From: Actinopolyspora mortivallis DSM 44261
GTDB taxonomy: Bacteria > Actinomycetota > Actinomycetes > Mycobacteriales > Pseudonocardiaceae
Direction: 5' to 3'
Assembly (NCBI RefSeq): GCF_000384035.1
Contig: NZ_KB913024.1
Location: 263,088 to 327,087, forward strand
Length of the DNA: 64,000 nucleotides
Part shown: piece after piece, positions 53,211 through 63,934 of the stretch
Position numbering within the stretch: position 1 is the first letter of the stretch
Layout: the number at the start of each line of letters is the position of its first letter
Translations under genes and position numbers: made by a program
The notes under the pieces: model-generated
Databases searched by the model: none
Told to the model about the DNA's origin: nothing
Seen by the model: only the letters and a program-made list of their open reading frames with translations

Positions 53211-53779
53211 GCAACGTGGGGGACGGGCTGGACGCGCTTGTCAGCGCCTCCATCGACGGTGACCGCCAGTCGATCGAGCGCTTACTCGCCGAAATCCGTC
53301 CTTTGGTGGTGCGGTACTGCCGCGCCAGGATAGGCCGAAACGAACGTTCGTTCGCTTCGGCGGACGATGTTGCCCAGGAGGTGTGTCTCGCCGTGCTGAC
53401 GGCGCTACCGACCTACCGGGACCAGGGACGTCCGTTCCTGGCGTTCGTTTACGGCATCGCCGCGCACAAGGTGGCCGATGCGCACCGTGCATCGGCTCGC
53501 AATCGGTCCGAGCCGGTGGCGGATCCACCGGATACCCCGGAGAACGAAGCCGGACCGGAGCAGCGAGCGATACAGGGTGAGCTCTCGGGCAGGATGGCCC
53601 AGCTGCTGCGGGTCCTGCCCGCCAAGCAGCGGGAGATCCTGCTGCTCCGGGTGGTTGTCGGGTTGTCCGCGGAGGAAACCGCCGAAGCGGTCGGTTCGAC
53701 GCCGGGGGCGGTGCGGGTGGCTCAGCACCGTGCACTCGCCCGGCTGCGAAAGACGCTGTCCGCGGAGGAGGTGGTCTGA
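53207..53779 (+). CDS. sigD: ECF RNA polymerase sigma factor SigD
   Basis: Sigma-70 ECF factor of 190 residues: region 2 (RPLVVRYCRARIGRNERSF, ADDVAQEVCLAVLTALPTYRDQGRPFLAFVYGIAAHKVADAHR) and region 4 (LRVLPAKQREILLLRVVVGLSAEETAEAVGSTPGAVRVAQHRALARLRK). The neighbour is its RsdA anti-sigma; the order whiB-sigD-rsdA-DUF5319-guaB equals the M. tuberculosis Rv3416-Rv3411c interval. ATG 53207 has no nearby RBS; GTG 53216 is an alternative start. Confidence 0.9.
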   Translation: MSNVGDGLDALVSASIDGDRQSIERLLAEIRPLVVRYCRARIGRNERSFASADDVAQEVCLAVLTALPTYRDQGRPFLAFVYGIAAHKVADAHRASARNRSEPVADPPDTPENEAGPEQRAIQGELSGRMAQLLRVLPAKQREILLLRVVVGLSAEETAEAVGSTPGAVRVAQHRALARLRKTLSAEEVV

Positions 53780-53780
53780 A

Positions 53781-54962
53781 GTGGCGGAACGCAGTGGCTC
53801 CGGAGGTGACGACAACGAGCGCGCCCCCGTCGAGCCCGGCCAGCAGGACGACCGGTCGAACGCCGAGTACGACGACGTGGACTCCACGGCGCCCGTGAAC
53901 GGTGGTTCCGGTGCCGAACGCGGAGCGCCACACGGCGACTCCGAGCGGGAGGACACCGCCGACCGGGACCCGGAGGCCGGTGCCGAGGGGACGGAACGGT
54001 TCGTCGAGACACCGAAGGGATCGGACGGGGAACAGGCCGCGGTCATCGAGTTCCGCCCACGGCAGGATCCGTCCGCCGAGAATCCCGAACACTCCCCGGA
54101 GTTCTCCGTGGCCGAGGAGGCCGGCGAGGAGGACCTCGACACCGACGGGGACCCGGTGGACCTCGCCGAGGTGCGGGCCGACGACGAACTGCTGGATCTG
54201 CTCGGCTCCACCGAGGCGGAACGTGGGGACACGGCCGACTCCGAGGCGGACCTCGAAGCGCTGCTGCTGGCCTGGCGCCGTGAGGTCGACTCCGCCCCCG
54301 TGGGCGAACTCGTCGACACGGACCGGGCCGTGGCCGCCGTGGAGGAGGGCAGACCACGTCGACGTGCCCGCAGACGCAGACACCTGGTTCCGGTGGCCAC
54401 CGCCGCCGCGGTGCTCATGATCACCTTCACCGGAGTGGGTGTGGCCGCCCGGGACGCCGGTCCCGGCGACGCGCTCTGGGGAGTCACCCAGGTGCTCTAC
54501 AGCGATCGTGCCGCCTCCGCCGCGGCCGCCTCGCGGGCGGAGAACCAGTTGGAGTTGGCCAGCAGGGCCTGGCAACGTGGCGAGCAGGAGGAGGCCGAGA
54601 CCGCGCTGCACCGTGCCGCCCAACAGCTCAGGACAGTCGAACCGGGGGAGCGCTCCGACCTGCGGGAAACCCACGCCTCGCTGAGCGCGAAGTTCCAGGA
54701 CCCGCCGGAGTTCCCGGACAGCTCCTCCTCGGAGGAGACGAGCAGCACGCGCGAACAGGGACCGCCGCCCTCCGGCAGCTCCGAGGCGCCGCCGGAGAGC
54801 TCCACTCCGCCGAGCACGGGAGACACCACGCCCCCCTCGCGTTCGGAGGACCAGGACAGCACCTCACACCCGCCCGAGCCCTCGGAGTCACCGAGCACGA
54901 GCGTCGGCGAGAGCCGGGACACCTCCAGTGACGGGAAGTCGTTGAGTTCGACGGTGGGGTGA
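53781..54962 (+). CDS. rsdA: Anti-sigma-D factor RsdA (393 aa, single-pass membrane)
   Basis: The cytoplasmic N-terminal half is acidic; the sigma-binding segment VRADDELLDLLGS (about residue 132-145) and DSEADLEALLLAWRREVDS match RsdA. A basic RRRARRRR stretch precedes one transmembrane helix (HLVPVATAAAVLMITFTGVGVAA). Outside are a helical Ala/Glu/Arg region and a Ser/Pro/Glu-rich tail. Longer acidic N-terminus than remembered for the Mtb protein. GTG lies 1 bp after the sigD stop. Released by proteolysis in mycobacteria; here inferred. Confidence 0.85.
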   Translation: MAERSGSGGDDNERAPVEPGQQDDRSNAEYDDVDSTAPVNGGSGAERGAPHGDSEREDTADRDPEAGAEGTERFVETPKGSDGEQAAVIEFRPRQDPSAENPEHSPEFSVAEEAGEEDLDTDGDPVDLAEVRADDELLDLLGSTEAERGDTADSEADLEALLLAWRREVDSAPVGELVDTDRAVAAVEEGRPRRRARRRRHLVPVATAAAVLMITFTGVGVAARDAGPGDALWGVTQVLYSDRAASAAAASRAENQLELASRAWQRGEQEEAETALHRAAQQLRTVEPGERSDLRETHASLSAKFQDPPEFPDSSSSEETSSTREQGPPPSGSSEAPPESSTPPSTGDTTPPSRSEDQDSTSHPPEPSESPSTSVGESRDTSSDGKSLSSTVG

Positions 54963-54968
54963 CGGAGT

Positions 54969-54993
54969 CGTGCCCGGCTCCGGCCCGGGCACG
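54969..54993. terminator. Hairpin between rsdA and the DUF5319 gene
   Basis: CGTGCCCGG (54969-54977) pairs with CCGGGCACG (54985-54993), 7-nt loop, between convergent genes. Confidence 0.6.
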
Positions 54994-55138
54994 GGCCGCC
55001 TCCCCGTCCGAGGAGGGCCGGGCACGTGTGTCCTCCGTGGACCGGTGCGCACGCTTCGCGGTGGAGCGGTTGTCCCCCTCCGGGAGGCGAGCGCCCCGGC
55101 GGTCCGTGATCCTCCGGGGACCACGGGCCGGGGCGGGT

Positions 55139-55531
55139 TCACCGGCTGTGTTGGTCCTCGGTCTCGATCACGCCGTCCGCGAATCCACGGCAGTACTCCC
55201 AACTGACGTAGTGTCCCGGATTCGGTTCGTAGGCTGGTTCGTGCGGACGCATCCGGCCGTCGTTGAGCAGCTGCTCCAGGCTGGAGCGCAGCAACTCCCA
55301 GTCGTGGTAGTGCGCTTCGCCGCAGTCCGCGCAGTCCACGACGATCCCGCGGATACCGCGCGGCTCCAGCAGCGCCTGATACACGGCCAGGTCGGCCAGG
55401 TCCGAGAGCAGTTCGGCCCGCTCCTCGTCTCCGAGTTGCTGCTCCTGCTCGAAGTCCTGATCACCGAGAGCCATGCTCGGGTCTTCCGGATCGCCCGCGA
55501 ACGGGTCTGGTGGCAATGGGTCATGCGGCAC
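55139..55531 (-). CDS. DUF5319 protein (Rv3412-like, 130 aa)
   Basis: VPHDPLPPDPFAGDPEDP at the N-terminus, then an acidic helix (DEERAELLSDLADLAVYQALLEPRGIRGIVVDC), CADCGEAHYHDW with a CxxC, and HEPAYEPNPGHYVSWEYCRGFADGV. These match the conserved actinobacterial family next to sigD/rsdA. GTG 55531 was chosen at the family N-terminus; the RBS is poor. Cytoplasmic, perhaps metal-binding; role unknown. Confidence 0.8.
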   Translation of the reverse strand: MPHDPLPPDPFAGDPEDPSMALGDQDFEQEQQLGDEERAELLSDLADLAVYQALLEPRGIRGIVVDCADCGEAHYHDWELLRSSLEQLLNDGRMRPHEPAYEPNPGHYVSWEYCRGFADGVIETEDQHSR

Positions 55532-57356
<1,825 letters not shown>

Positions 57357-57545
57357 CGTCCCCCGCCGGGGTCGACGGGCGGCCGTCGCGCCCCGCGGCC
57401 TGTTCGGAAGAGGAGCGCTCCGTCCCGGCCGGGAGTCGGGGCGGGGCCCCGTGTCCCTCCTTCCCGGGATCGGTGACTCGGTTCGTGTGGAGGTATCCCG
57501 GACGGGCGCTCGGACAACCACAGCGGCACTGCGGGAAGGACACAC

Positions 57546-58676
57546 GTGCGGGATCTTGTGGAAATCGGCATGGGCCGGACGGCCATGCGCGGCTACGACC
57601 TGGACGACGTCGAGATCGTGCCCTCGCGGCGCACGCGCTCGTCCAAGGACGTTTCGCTGTCCTGGCAGATCGACGCCTACCGGCTCGACATCCCGTTGGT
57701 CACCCACCCGACCGACGCGGTGGTCTCCCCGGAGACGGCGGTGCGTGTCGGGGAGCTCGGAGGGCTCGGGGTGCTCAACGCCGAGGGGCTGTGGGCCCGG
57801 CACGAGAACGCCGAGGAGGAACTCGACCAGGTCGTGCGGGTGGCCGAGGAGGGCGACGGCCCGGAGGCGGCGATCTCCCTGTTGCAGCGGTTGCACGCGG
57901 CCCCGGTTCGTAAGGATCTGCTCACCGAGGCGATCGGGCGGATCAAGAACGCCGGGGTGACGGTGGCCGCTCGGGTCAGCCCCCAGCACGCCGAGGAACT
58001 CACTCCCACGCTGCTCGCGGCCGGGGTGGAGGTGCTGATGGTGCAGGGCACCATCGTCTCGGCCGAGCACGTCTCCCGGGACGGGGAGCCGTTGAACCTC
58101 AAGCGTTTCATCGGTGACCTGGACGTGCCCGTGATCGCCGGTGGTGTGGGCGACTACCGCACGGCCATCCACCTCATGCGCACCGGGGCGGCCGGGGTGA
58201 TCGTCGGTTTCGGGCAGTCGCGTTCGGCGACCACCACCCAGACGCTGGGTATCGGGGTTCCGATGGCCACGGCCATCGCCGACGCGGCGGCCGCGCGCCG
58301 GGACTACCTGGACGAGACCGGCGGCCGTTACGTGCACGTCATCGCCGACGGCGGGCTCGCCTGCTCGGGGGACATCGCCAAGGCGGTGGCCTGCGGGGCG
58401 GACGCGGTGATGCTCGGGGAGGCGCTCACCGAGACCTCGGAGGCCCCCGCCCAGGGCTACTACTGGACGGCGGCCGCGGCGCATCCGAACCTGCCGCGCA
58501 GCGAGATCGTCGGGTTCGACAGCGCGGGGGTGGACCTGGAGACGTTGCTGTTCGGTCCCAGTAGTGATCCCAACGGCACGGTGAACCTGTTCGGGGCGCT
58601 GCGTCGTGCGATGGCCAAGACCGGGTACTCGGAGCTCAAGGAGTTCCAGAAGGTCGGTCTGATGCTGTGCCGGTGA
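57546..58676 (+). CDS. guaB3: GuaB3 family IMP dehydrogenase-related protein (376 aa)
   Basis: An IMPDH/GMPR-type barrel without CBS domains. MGRTAMRGYDLDDVEIVPSRRTRS opens the family; HVIADGGLACSGDIAKAVACGADAVMLG binds phosphate. At the catalytic loop, GFGQSRSATTTQ replaces GPGSICTTR: the Cys is Ala. GTG 57546 follows GGAAGGA. The place directly after guaB is conserved in actinobacteria; the true reaction of this branch is unsettled and the lost Cys argues against classic IMPDH chemistry. Confidence 0.9.
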   Translation: MRDLVEIGMGRTAMRGYDLDDVEIVPSRRTRSSKDVSLSWQIDAYRLDIPLVTHPTDAVVSPETAVRVGELGGLGVLNAEGLWARHENAEEELDQVVRVAEEGDGPEAAISLLQRLHAAPVRKDLLTEAIGRIKNAGVTVAARVSPQHAEELTPTLLAAGVEVLMVQGTIVSAEHVSRDGEPLNLKRFIGDLDVPVIAGGVGDYRTAIHLMRTGAAGVIVGFGQSRSATTTQTLGIGVPMATAIADAAAARRDYLDETGGRYVHVIADGGLACSGDIAKAVACGADAVMLGEALTETSEAPAQGYYWTAAAAHPNLPRSEIVGFDSAGVDLETLLFGPSSDPNGTVNLFGALRRAMAKTGYSELKEFQKVGLMLCR

Positions 58677-58747
58677 CCTCCGTTCCCCGCGGCGTTTCCG
58701 CAGCCGCGGGGGCCGCGGACCTGGTCGCGTCCGATCGGTGACATATT

Positions 58748-58789
58748 TACCGGCAAGTATGGCTACCGGTGAGTAGTGTGTTCTAGTCT
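58748..58789 (+). promoter_or_regulatory. choD-like promoter: -10 box and 16-bp-spaced direct repeat
   Basis: TACCGGCAAGTA (58748-58759) and TACCGGTGAGTA (58764-58775) are direct repeats with 16-bp period, each with TAC/GTA ends like TetR sites. TAGTCT (58784-58789) is a plausible -10, 7 bases before ATG 58797, so the mRNA may be leaderless. Confidence 0.5.
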
Positions 58790-58796
58790 CTCGTGC

Positions 58797-60509
58797 ATGA
58801 GTGATCGGGAACACCGGGGTGTGACGTCGTCCGCAAGCACCCACTATGACGTGGTCGTGGTCGGATCCGGCTTCGGCGGCAGCGTGGCCGCGTTGCGGCT
58901 GGTCGAGAAGGGCTACCGGGTGGCCGTGCTGGAGGCCGGCCGACGGTTCACGGACGAGGAGTTCCCCAAGACCTCCTGGGATCTGCGCAGGTTCCTGTGG
59001 GCACCGCGGCTCGGTTGTTACGGCATCCAGCGCATCCACATGCTGCAGAACGTGATGATCCTCGCCGGGGCGGGCGTGGGTGGTGGCTCGCTGGTGTACG
59101 CCAACACCCTCTACCGTCCGTTGCGGCCGTTCTTCACCGACTCCCAGTGGGCGCACATCACGGACTGGGAGCGGGAACTCGACCGACACTACGACCAGGC
59201 CAGCCGGATGCTGGGTGTGGTCACGAACCCGACCGTGACCCCCTCGGACCGGGTGATCCAGCAGGTCGCCTCCGACATGGGGGTGGCGGACAGCTACCAC
59301 CCCACTCCCGTGGGGGTGTACTTCGGCGCGCCGGGCGAGCGCACGGCCGATCCGTACTTCGGCGGTGCCGGGCCGGAGCGCACCGGCTGCACCGAGTGCG
59401 GCGCGTGTATGACGGGATGCCGGGTCGGCGCCAAGAACACCCTGATGAAGAACTATCTCTACCTGGCCGAGTCCTTGGGGGCCGAGGTGTGGCCGATGAC
59501 CACGGTCGACCGGCTGCACAAGGACTCCGCCGGACGCTGGCGGGTCCGCACCCACCGCACCGGCGCGGTGCTCGCGAAGAACCGCCGCACCTTCACCGCC
59601 GACCAGGTCGTGCTGGCGGCGGGGACGTGGGGCACCCAGAACCTGCTGCACCGGTGCCGGGACAACGGGGATCTGCCCGGGATCTCCCGCAGGCTGGGCG
59701 AGCTCACCCGGACCAACTCGGAGGCGATCATCGGGGCGCAGCGGCGCACGGTCGACCCGGAGCAGGACTTCTCCCGGGGGACGGCGATCACCTCCTCGTT
59801 CCATCCGGACGAGCACACCCACATCGAGCCGGTGCGCTACGGCAAGGGCAGCAACGCCATGGGGCTGTTGCAGACCCTGCCGACCACCGGGGGCACGGAC
59901 ACCCCGCGTTGGAAGCAGTGGCTGCGCACCGCCGCCACTCGGCCGTTGACCACGCTGCGGCTGCTGTCGGTGCGCCGCTGGAGCGAACGCACGGTGATCC
60001 TGCTGGTGATGCAGAGCCTGGACAACTCCCTGCGGACGAGGCTGCGCAGGGGACGTTTCGGCAGGCGCAGGCTCATCTCGGAGCAGGGACACGGCGAGCC
60101 GAACCCGACCTGGATCCCCGCCGGGGAGCGGGCCAACGAGCTGGCCGCCGAGAAGATCGACGGCATCTCGGGGGGTACCTGGGGTGAGCTGTTCGACATC
60201 CCGCTGACGGCGCACTTCATCGGAGGTTGCCCGATCAGCTCGGATCCGGACAGCGGGGTGATCGACCCCTACCACCGGGCCTGGGGATACCCAGATCTAT
60301 CCATAGTGGATGGATCGGCGATCACGGCGAACCTCGGGGTCAACCCCTCGCTGACCATCACGGCCCAGGCCGAGCGCGCCTTCTCCATGTGGCCGAACAA
60401 GGGCGAGAGCGACCCGAGGGCACCGCAGTCCGCCGAGTACCGACCGGTGGAGCCGGTGCGGCCGCGTCACCCGGCGGTGCCGGACGACGCGCCCGCCGCC
60501 CTGCGGTGA
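58797..60509 (+). CDS. choD: FAD-dependent GMC-type oxidoreductase, ChoD-like (570 aa)
   Basis: N-terminal Rossmann FAD motif VVVVGSGFGGSVAALRLVEKGYRVAVLEAG; GAGVGGGSLVYANTL; a ferredoxin-like CTECGACMTGCRVGAKNTL segment; and a C-terminal GGCPISSDPDSGVIDPYHRAWGYPDLSIVDGSAITANLGVNPSLTI typical of GMC/cholesterol-oxidase-like enzymes of the mycobacterial ChoD type. No export signal. In Mtb the gene also follows guaB3. The substrate is uncertain: ChoD-type proteins are named cholesterol oxidases but a steroid role is not shown by sequence. Confidence 0.85.
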   Translation: MSDREHRGVTSSASTHYDVVVVGSGFGGSVAALRLVEKGYRVAVLEAGRRFTDEEFPKTSWDLRRFLWAPRLGCYGIQRIHMLQNVMILAGAGVGGGSLVYANTLYRPLRPFFTDSQWAHITDWERELDRHYDQASRMLGVVTNPTVTPSDRVIQQVASDMGVADSYHPTPVGVYFGAPGERTADPYFGGAGPERTGCTECGACMTGCRVGAKNTLMKNYLYLAESLGAEVWPMTTVDRLHKDSAGRWRVRTHRTGAVLAKNRRTFTADQVVLAAGTWGTQNLLHRCRDNGDLPGISRRLGELTRTNSEAIIGAQRRTVDPEQDFSRGTAITSSFHPDEHTHIEPVRYGKGSNAMGLLQTLPTTGGTDTPRWKQWLRTAATRPLTTLRLLSVRRWSERTVILLVMQSLDNSLRTRLRRGRFGRRRLISEQGHGEPNPTWIPAGERANELAAEKIDGISGGTWGELFDIPLTAHFIGGCPISSDPDSGVIDPYHRAWGYPDLSIVDGSAITANLGVNPSLTITAQAERAFSMWPNKGESDPRAPQSAEYRPVEPVRPRHPAVPDDAPAALR

Positions 60510-60646
60510 ACCCACCTCCCGGGGTGCCCGGCGCGGCAGGCGGGCCGCTGCCCGCCGGGTTCTCCAGGGGGTGATGCCGTCGGAACCCGACGGACCTGGG
60601 AGAATACGCTGACCAGCGTAGTGTTCTCACCCGGAGGTTCGACGTC

Positions 60647-62269
60647 GTGTCCGACACCGCAGGCGGTATCGACCCCGCCGGTCAGGGTTCCGCTCGGGGG
60701 CGTCCCGGCAGCGGCCCCGTGCTGGTGGTCGATTTCGGTGCGCAGTACGCACAGCTCATCGCCCGCCGGATACGGGAGGCGCAGATCTATTCCGAGGTTG
60801 TGCCTCACAGCACGCCGGTGGAGGAGATGCTGCGGCGGGATCCGGCCGCCATCGTGCTCTCCGGCGGCCCCTCCAGCGTCTACGAACAGGACGCTCCCCA
60901 GGTGGACGAGACGCTGTTCCGCTCGGGTGTGCCGGTGTTCGGGATCTGCTACGGCTTCCAGGCCATGACGAGGGCGCTCGGAGGCACCGTCGAACGGACC
61001 GGAACCAGGGAGTTCGGCAGAACCGACCTCTCGGTCTGCGCGGCCGGGGGAACGCTGCACCAGGAACTGCCCCAGCACCACCCGGTGTGGATGAGCCACG
61101 GGGACTCGGTGAGCAAGGCTCCCGAGGGCTTCCGGGTGATCGCGGAGACGGCCGACACCCCGGTGGCGGCCTTCGAGAACCCCGAGCTCGGCCTCGCCGG
61201 GGTGCAGTACCACCCCGAGGTGGCGCACTCACCGCACGGTCAGGAGGTGCTGCGCAGGTTCCTGCACGACATAGCGGGTATCCGTCCCACGTGGACGACC
61301 ACCTCGATCGTGGACGAGACGGTGGCCGCGATCCGGGAACAGGTCGGAAACGCCCGCGCGATCTGCGCGCTGTCCGGGGGAGTGGACTCCGCCGTGGCCG
61401 GCGCGTTGGTCAACAGGGCCATCGGCGACCGGCTGACCTGTGTGTTCGTGGACCACGGTCTGCTGCGCTCCGGGGAACGTGCCCAGGTGGAGCGGGACTT
61501 CGTGGCCGCCACCGGCGCCCGTCTGGTGGTGGTCGACGCCGTCCGACAGTTCGGTGACGCGCTCGCCGGGGTGACCGACCCCGAGGAGAAACGCAAGATC
61601 ATCGGACGCGAGTTCATCCGGACCTTCGAACGCGCCGCGCGGGATTTGCAGACCGAGGCCGGCCAAGCCGGTGAGCGCGTCGAGTACCTGGTGCAGGGGA
61701 CGCTGTACCCCGACGTGGTGGAGTCCGGTGGGGGCACCGGGACGGCCAACATCAAAAGCCACCACAACGTCGGGGGACTGCCCGAGGACCTGCGGTTCGA
61801 CCTGGTCGAACCGCTGCGGGCCCTGTTCAAGGACGAGGTGCGCAAGGTCGGTTCCGAACTCGGGCTGCCCGAGACCATCGTGCAGCGCCAGCCCTTCCCC
61901 GGTCCCGGCCTGGCCATCAGGGTGATCGGCGAGGTGACCCAGCAGCGCCTCGCCGTGCTGCGCGCCGCCGACGCCATCGTCCGCGAGGAACTGACCGCCT
62001 CGGGGCTGGACCGCGAGATCTGGCAGTGCCCGGTGGTGCTGCTGGCCGACGTGCAGTCCGTCGGGGTCCAGGGCGACGGACGCACCTACGGCTACCCGGT
62101 GGTGCTGCGGCCGGTCTCCAGCGAGGACGCCATGACCGCCGACTGGACCCGCCTGCCCTACGAGGTGCTCGAACGCATCTCCACCAGGGTGACCAACGAG
62201 GTCCCCGAGGTGAACCGGGTGACCCTCGACGTCACCTCCAAACCGCCGGGGACCATCGAGTGGGAGTGA
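60647..62269 (+). CDS. guaA: GMP synthase (glutamine-hydrolysing)
   Basis: Aminates XMP to GMP. GATase domain 1-210 with [18 protein letters not shown], nucleophile Cys in FGICYGFQ, and [14 protein letters not shown]-pyrophosphatase domain with SGGVDSAV; dimerisation domain ending KPPGTIEWE. 540 residues. GTG 60647 follows GGAGG by 9 bases. Completes the guaB-guaB3-choD-guaA guanine nucleotide block. Confidence 0.97.
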   Translation: MSDTAGGIDPAGQGSARGRPGSGPVLVVDFGAQYAQLIARRIREAQIYSEVVPHSTPVEEMLRRDPAAIVLSGGPSSVYEQDAPQVDETLFRSGVPVFGICYGFQAMTRALGGTVERTGTREFGRTDLSVCAAGGTLHQELPQHHPVWMSHGDSVSKAPEGFRVIAETADTPVAAFENPELGLAGVQYHPEVAHSPHGQEVLRRFLHDIAGIRPTWTTTSIVDETVAAIREQVGNARAICALSGGVDSAVAGALVNRAIGDRLTCVFVDHGLLRSGERAQVERDFVAATGARLVVVDAVRQFGDALAGVTDPEEKRKIIGREFIRTFERAARDLQTEAGQAGERVEYLVQGTLYPDVVESGGGTGTANIKSHHNVGGLPEDLRFDLVEPLRALFKDEVRKVGSELGLPETIVQRQPFPGPGLAIRVIGEVTQQRLAVLRAADAIVREELTASGLDREIWQCPVVLLADVQSVGVQGDGRTYGYPVVLRPVSSEDAMTADWTRLPYEVLERISTRVTNEVPEVNRVTLDVTSKPPGTIEWE

Positions 62270-62277
62270 GTCCGCAC

Positions 62278-62301
62278 GGGGGCCGCGCGAAGGCGGCCCC
62301 C
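62278..62301. terminator. Terminator after guaA
   Basis: GGGGGCCGC (62278-62286) pairs with GCGGCCCCC (62293-62301), 9 bp past the guaA stop; convergent with the small membrane gene. Confidence 0.7.
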
Positions 62302-62324
62302 GCCGACGGGCGAACTCCCTCCGC

Positions 62325-62549
62325 TCAACGACGCCGCAACGCGCTGACCAGCATCAGCAGTCCCACCGCCACCGCGCCGAAGGCCAGCGCCCGCTGGGCG
62401 GTCCAGGTGCCGCCGACCAGCAGGTAGACCGAGGTGGCCACCGTCAGCAGCCCCGCCGTCAGAGCGATCGGGTCCACGGTGGCCAGGCGGGAGGGCTTCT
62501 TCTCCTCCGGGGCGGGTTCGTCCCGGGACTCCGTTCGGTACTCAGACAC
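62325..62549 (-). CDS. Small two-helix membrane protein (74 aa)
   Basis: GTG 62549 overlaps the end of the PspC gene by 8 nt, which fixes the start. A charged N-terminus (ESRDEPAPEEKKPSR) precedes two hydrophobic helices (DPIALTAGLLTVATSVYLLVGG, ALAFGAVAVGLLMLVSAL) and an RRR end. Found downstream of PspC-domain genes in actinobacteria; function unknown, perhaps part of an envelope-stress module. Confidence 0.7.
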   Translation of the reverse strand: MSEYRTESRDEPAPEEKKPSRLATVDPIALTAGLLTVATSVYLLVGGTWTAQRALAFGAVAVGLLMLVSALRRR

Positions 62550-63816
62550 GGAAAACCTCCACGGTTCCGGTGTTGGTCCGCAGTGTGAGCCTGAGCTCCC
62601 CACCTCCGGAGCCGTCCGGCCCCAGATCGGTGCGCTCCACCCGCAGGTTCCTGCCGGCGCGTTCGGTTCCCAGGCAGTCCACCGAACCGAAGTCGGTGGA
62701 GCACGTGAGGTGTACGTCCGCCTCCCGTGGCAGGTACACCGTGGTCGCTCCCGCCCCCAGCCGCACTGAGGTGTGCGTCCGTCCCTCGGACGGTAGCCGC
62801 ATGTCCTGCAGTCGCAGGGTGATGCTGCCCACCGAGCCCGAGTACTCGGACCCCAGTTCCGTCGCCCGGCTAGGAACCACGTCCACGTGGGTGAAGCCGT
62901 TCCACGGACGCTCCGGGATCTGGGTGGCCAGCATGCTCACCAGTGCCACCGGTATCGCGAACGCGATGAGTCCCCGCCCGCCGCGCAGGAAGGCCCCCGC
63001 GAGCATCCCGCAGCCGAGCACCCCGAGGGTGACCGCGCCGATGGTGACCGGGGAGGCGCCCACCGCGATGGAGAACCCGCTCGCCAGCAGGGCGAGTCCC
63101 AGGGTCGTCAGGGTCACCGAATGCCGCGGGGCTCCGCGTTCCCGGGGCGGGCGGGGACTCGGTGGAGGGGGCGGCGCGGGTTCGGCCGGTCCTTCGTCCC
63201 CGGGAGGGGAGGGGGGAGCGGTTCCCGCCGGGGGCGGCGGTTCCGCGGCCGGATACACCCACGTCCGTTCCCCCCACCGTTCACCGGCCGGAGCCTGGGC
63301 GGAGGAGGAGCCCGTCGGGAGACCGGACTCGTGCGCCGCGTTCGTGCGTTCCGGTGGTGCGGGAACGGCCCGGTCGCTGTAGTGGCGGTGCAGCAGGTAC
63401 AGCGCCAGCAGCCCGACCAGCAGTCCGAGGACACCGGGCAGGTCGAACACGGAGAACGCCACCGGAACCAGCAGCAGCACCAGCAGTACCAGCAGCACGG
63501 GGGAACGGTCCCTGAGCGTTCCCGTGCGCGGGTCGACCTTCGGCAGGGCCAGCCACAGCAGCAGGTAGAACAACAGCCCGGCCCCGCCGTAGAACGTCCC
63601 CACCACGAAGACGACCCGGAACAGCACCGGGTCGATGCCGTAACGCTCGCCGAGCGCGGCGGCCACCCCGGCGATCTTGCGGTTGGTGTCCGTGCGTGCC
63701 GGGCGGGTGTGCCACATGGTGCGGACCGAGTCGAGCACGTCCTCGTCCGGCCGTGCGGAACCGCCTGCCGAGCCTGTGGCTCCCCCCGCCGGGTCGCTGC
63801 CTCCTGCTCCGCTCAT
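62542..63816 (-). CDS. PspC-domain membrane protein with LiaF-like C-terminal domain (424 aa)
   Basis: Residues about 30-95 are a PspC domain (TRPARTDTNRKIAGVAAALGERYGIDPVLFRVVFVVGTFYGGAGLLFYLLLWLALP). Two more hydrophobic hairpins, a Pro-rich linker (PPPPPSPRPP), another membrane block, and a C-terminal beta-rich domain (SVGSITLRLQDMRLP, GAGATTVYLPREADVHLTC) like LiaF/YvqF tails follow. ATG 63816 has GGAG close upstream; the frame continues further up. Likely senses envelope stress with a divergent histidine kinase. Confidence 0.8.
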   Translation of the reverse strand: MSGAGGSDPAGGATGSAGGSARPDEDVLDSVRTMWHTRPARTDTNRKIAGVAAALGERYGIDPVLFRVVFVVGTFYGGAGLLFYLLLWLALPKVDPRTGTLRDRSPVLLVLLVLLLVPVAFSVFDLPGVLGLLVGLLALYLLHRHYSDRAVPAPPERTNAAHESGLPTGSSSAQAPAGERWGERTWVYPAAEPPPPAGTAPPSPPGDEGPAEPAPPPPPSPRPPRERGAPRHSVTLTTLGLALLASGFSIAVGASPVTIGAVTLGVLGCGMLAGAFLRGGRGLIAFAIPVALVSMLATQIPERPWNGFTHVDVVPSRATELGSEYSGSVGSITLRLQDMRLPSEGRTHTSVRLGAGATTVYLPREADVHLTCSTDFGSVDCLGTERAGRNLRVERTDLGPDGSGGGELRLTLRTNTGTVEVFRV

Positions 63817-63934
63817 GTCTCCACTCTGCGCGGACGGGGTGCCGTCGTCCTCAGGGACCTCCCCCAGTTCGTCCCCGGCACCGCCGGGGTTTCCCCGATT
63901 CCCCGCGCTCCGGGAGCGTGCAACCATCGACCCC

